Assembly: GCA_011389755.1 (NCBI GenBank)
Contig: JAABTR010000542.1
Coordinates: 1 to 5,655, forward strand
Length of the DNA stretch: 5,655 bases
Source: Deltaproteobacteria bacterium
Lineage (GTDB): Bacteria > Myxococcota_A > Polyangia > JAAYKL01
Direction: 5' to 3'
A model generated the notes under the pieces. That model was not told the DNA's origin. It saw nothing but the letters and a program-made list of their open reading frames with translations, and made no database searches. A program made the translations under genes and the position numbers. Below, piece by piece: positions 5,589 to 5,655 of this stretch. Positions within the stretch are counted from its first letter, which is position 1. Each line of letters opens with the position of its first letter.

Positions 5589-5655
5589 ATGACAAAAATG
5601 GATTTTTTTAGACTTTCACTCAAAACCCTTATTCCGGCCGCTTGCTGCGCCGCCG
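5589..5655 (+). CDS. Probable start of an exported protein, cut by window end
   Basis: From the ATG at 5589 the frame is open for 22 codons to the window edge. The peptide starts 'MTKMDFFRLSLKTLIPAAC': basic residues (Lys3, Arg8, Lys12), then a small hydrophobic stretch rich in Ala and Cys, which is what the beginning of a signal peptide or lipoprotein signal looks like. A second in-frame ATG at 5598 is equally possible; GGA at 5587-5589 is spaced acceptably for it, while no strong Shine-Dalgarno serves 5589. The product cannot be named. The call is tentative because only the first residues are visible. Confidence 0.45.
   Translation, partial: MTKMDFFRLSLKTLIPAACCAA

Noticed and set aside
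5311..5592. A 93-codon + strand frame over the kinase end and downstream spacer, ending in an ATGA overlap with the last ATG
   Set aside because: Two thirds lie inside or just after the kinase in another frame, the product is Arg/Ser/Pro-rich low complexity, and the C-rich tract explains its openness. The ATGA overlap is probably coincidence.

Overview
The window is GC-rich, densely coding DNA with every supported gene on the + strand. TonB-dependent outer-membrane receptors and a lipoprotein point to a diderm (Gram-negative) bacterium. The Cys-rich lipoprotein with an acidic Ser/Asp/Thr linker, together with receptors whose plug begins with an 'SLEELM...ETASKKEE' segment, resembles what is seen in Myxococcota/Bradymonadota-type ('deltaproteobacterial') genomes. 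This placement is an inference from style and not a taxonomic assignment.

Positions 1-3169 form an outer-membrane uptake cluster: the 3' end of one TonB-dependent receptor (1-379), a small Cys-rich lipoprotein (369-836) whose start codon lies inside the receptor's last codons, and a complete second receptor (869-3169). The last 125 residues of the two receptors align without gaps at a constant offset of 2790 bp and are about 73% identical by hand count (91/125). They are therefore diverged tandem paralogues with the lipoprotein gene between them. The tight spacing suggests one transcript. The natural model is a pair of related receptors sharing, or each owning, an exported accessory lipoprotein; the substrate cannot be read from the sequence.

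Positions 3170-3344 are a 175-bp spacer with a short inverted repeat and an AT-rich patch. Positions 3345-3944 encode a six-helix HdeD-family (DUF308) membrane protein with a very strong ribosome binding site. After a second spacer (3945-4120), positions 4121-5461 encode a membrane sensor histidine kinase with about six N-terminal helices, a cytoplasmic helical linker, a variant H-box and a complete HATPase domain. No response regulator is visible, so within this window it is an orphan.

Positions 5462-5588 hold a strikingly C-rich, G-poor tract (a candidate Rho loading site) and a perfect 7-bp inverted repeat. The inverted repeat sits directly in front of what is probably the start of another exported protein, cut off by the window end (5589-5655).

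I see no RNA genes, CRISPR arrays, insertion sequences or phage-like genes. The most unusual parts are the receptor/lipoprotein/receptor arrangement and the unrecognised Cys-rich lipoprotein. The kinase H-box and the 3' regulatory structure are secondary points.
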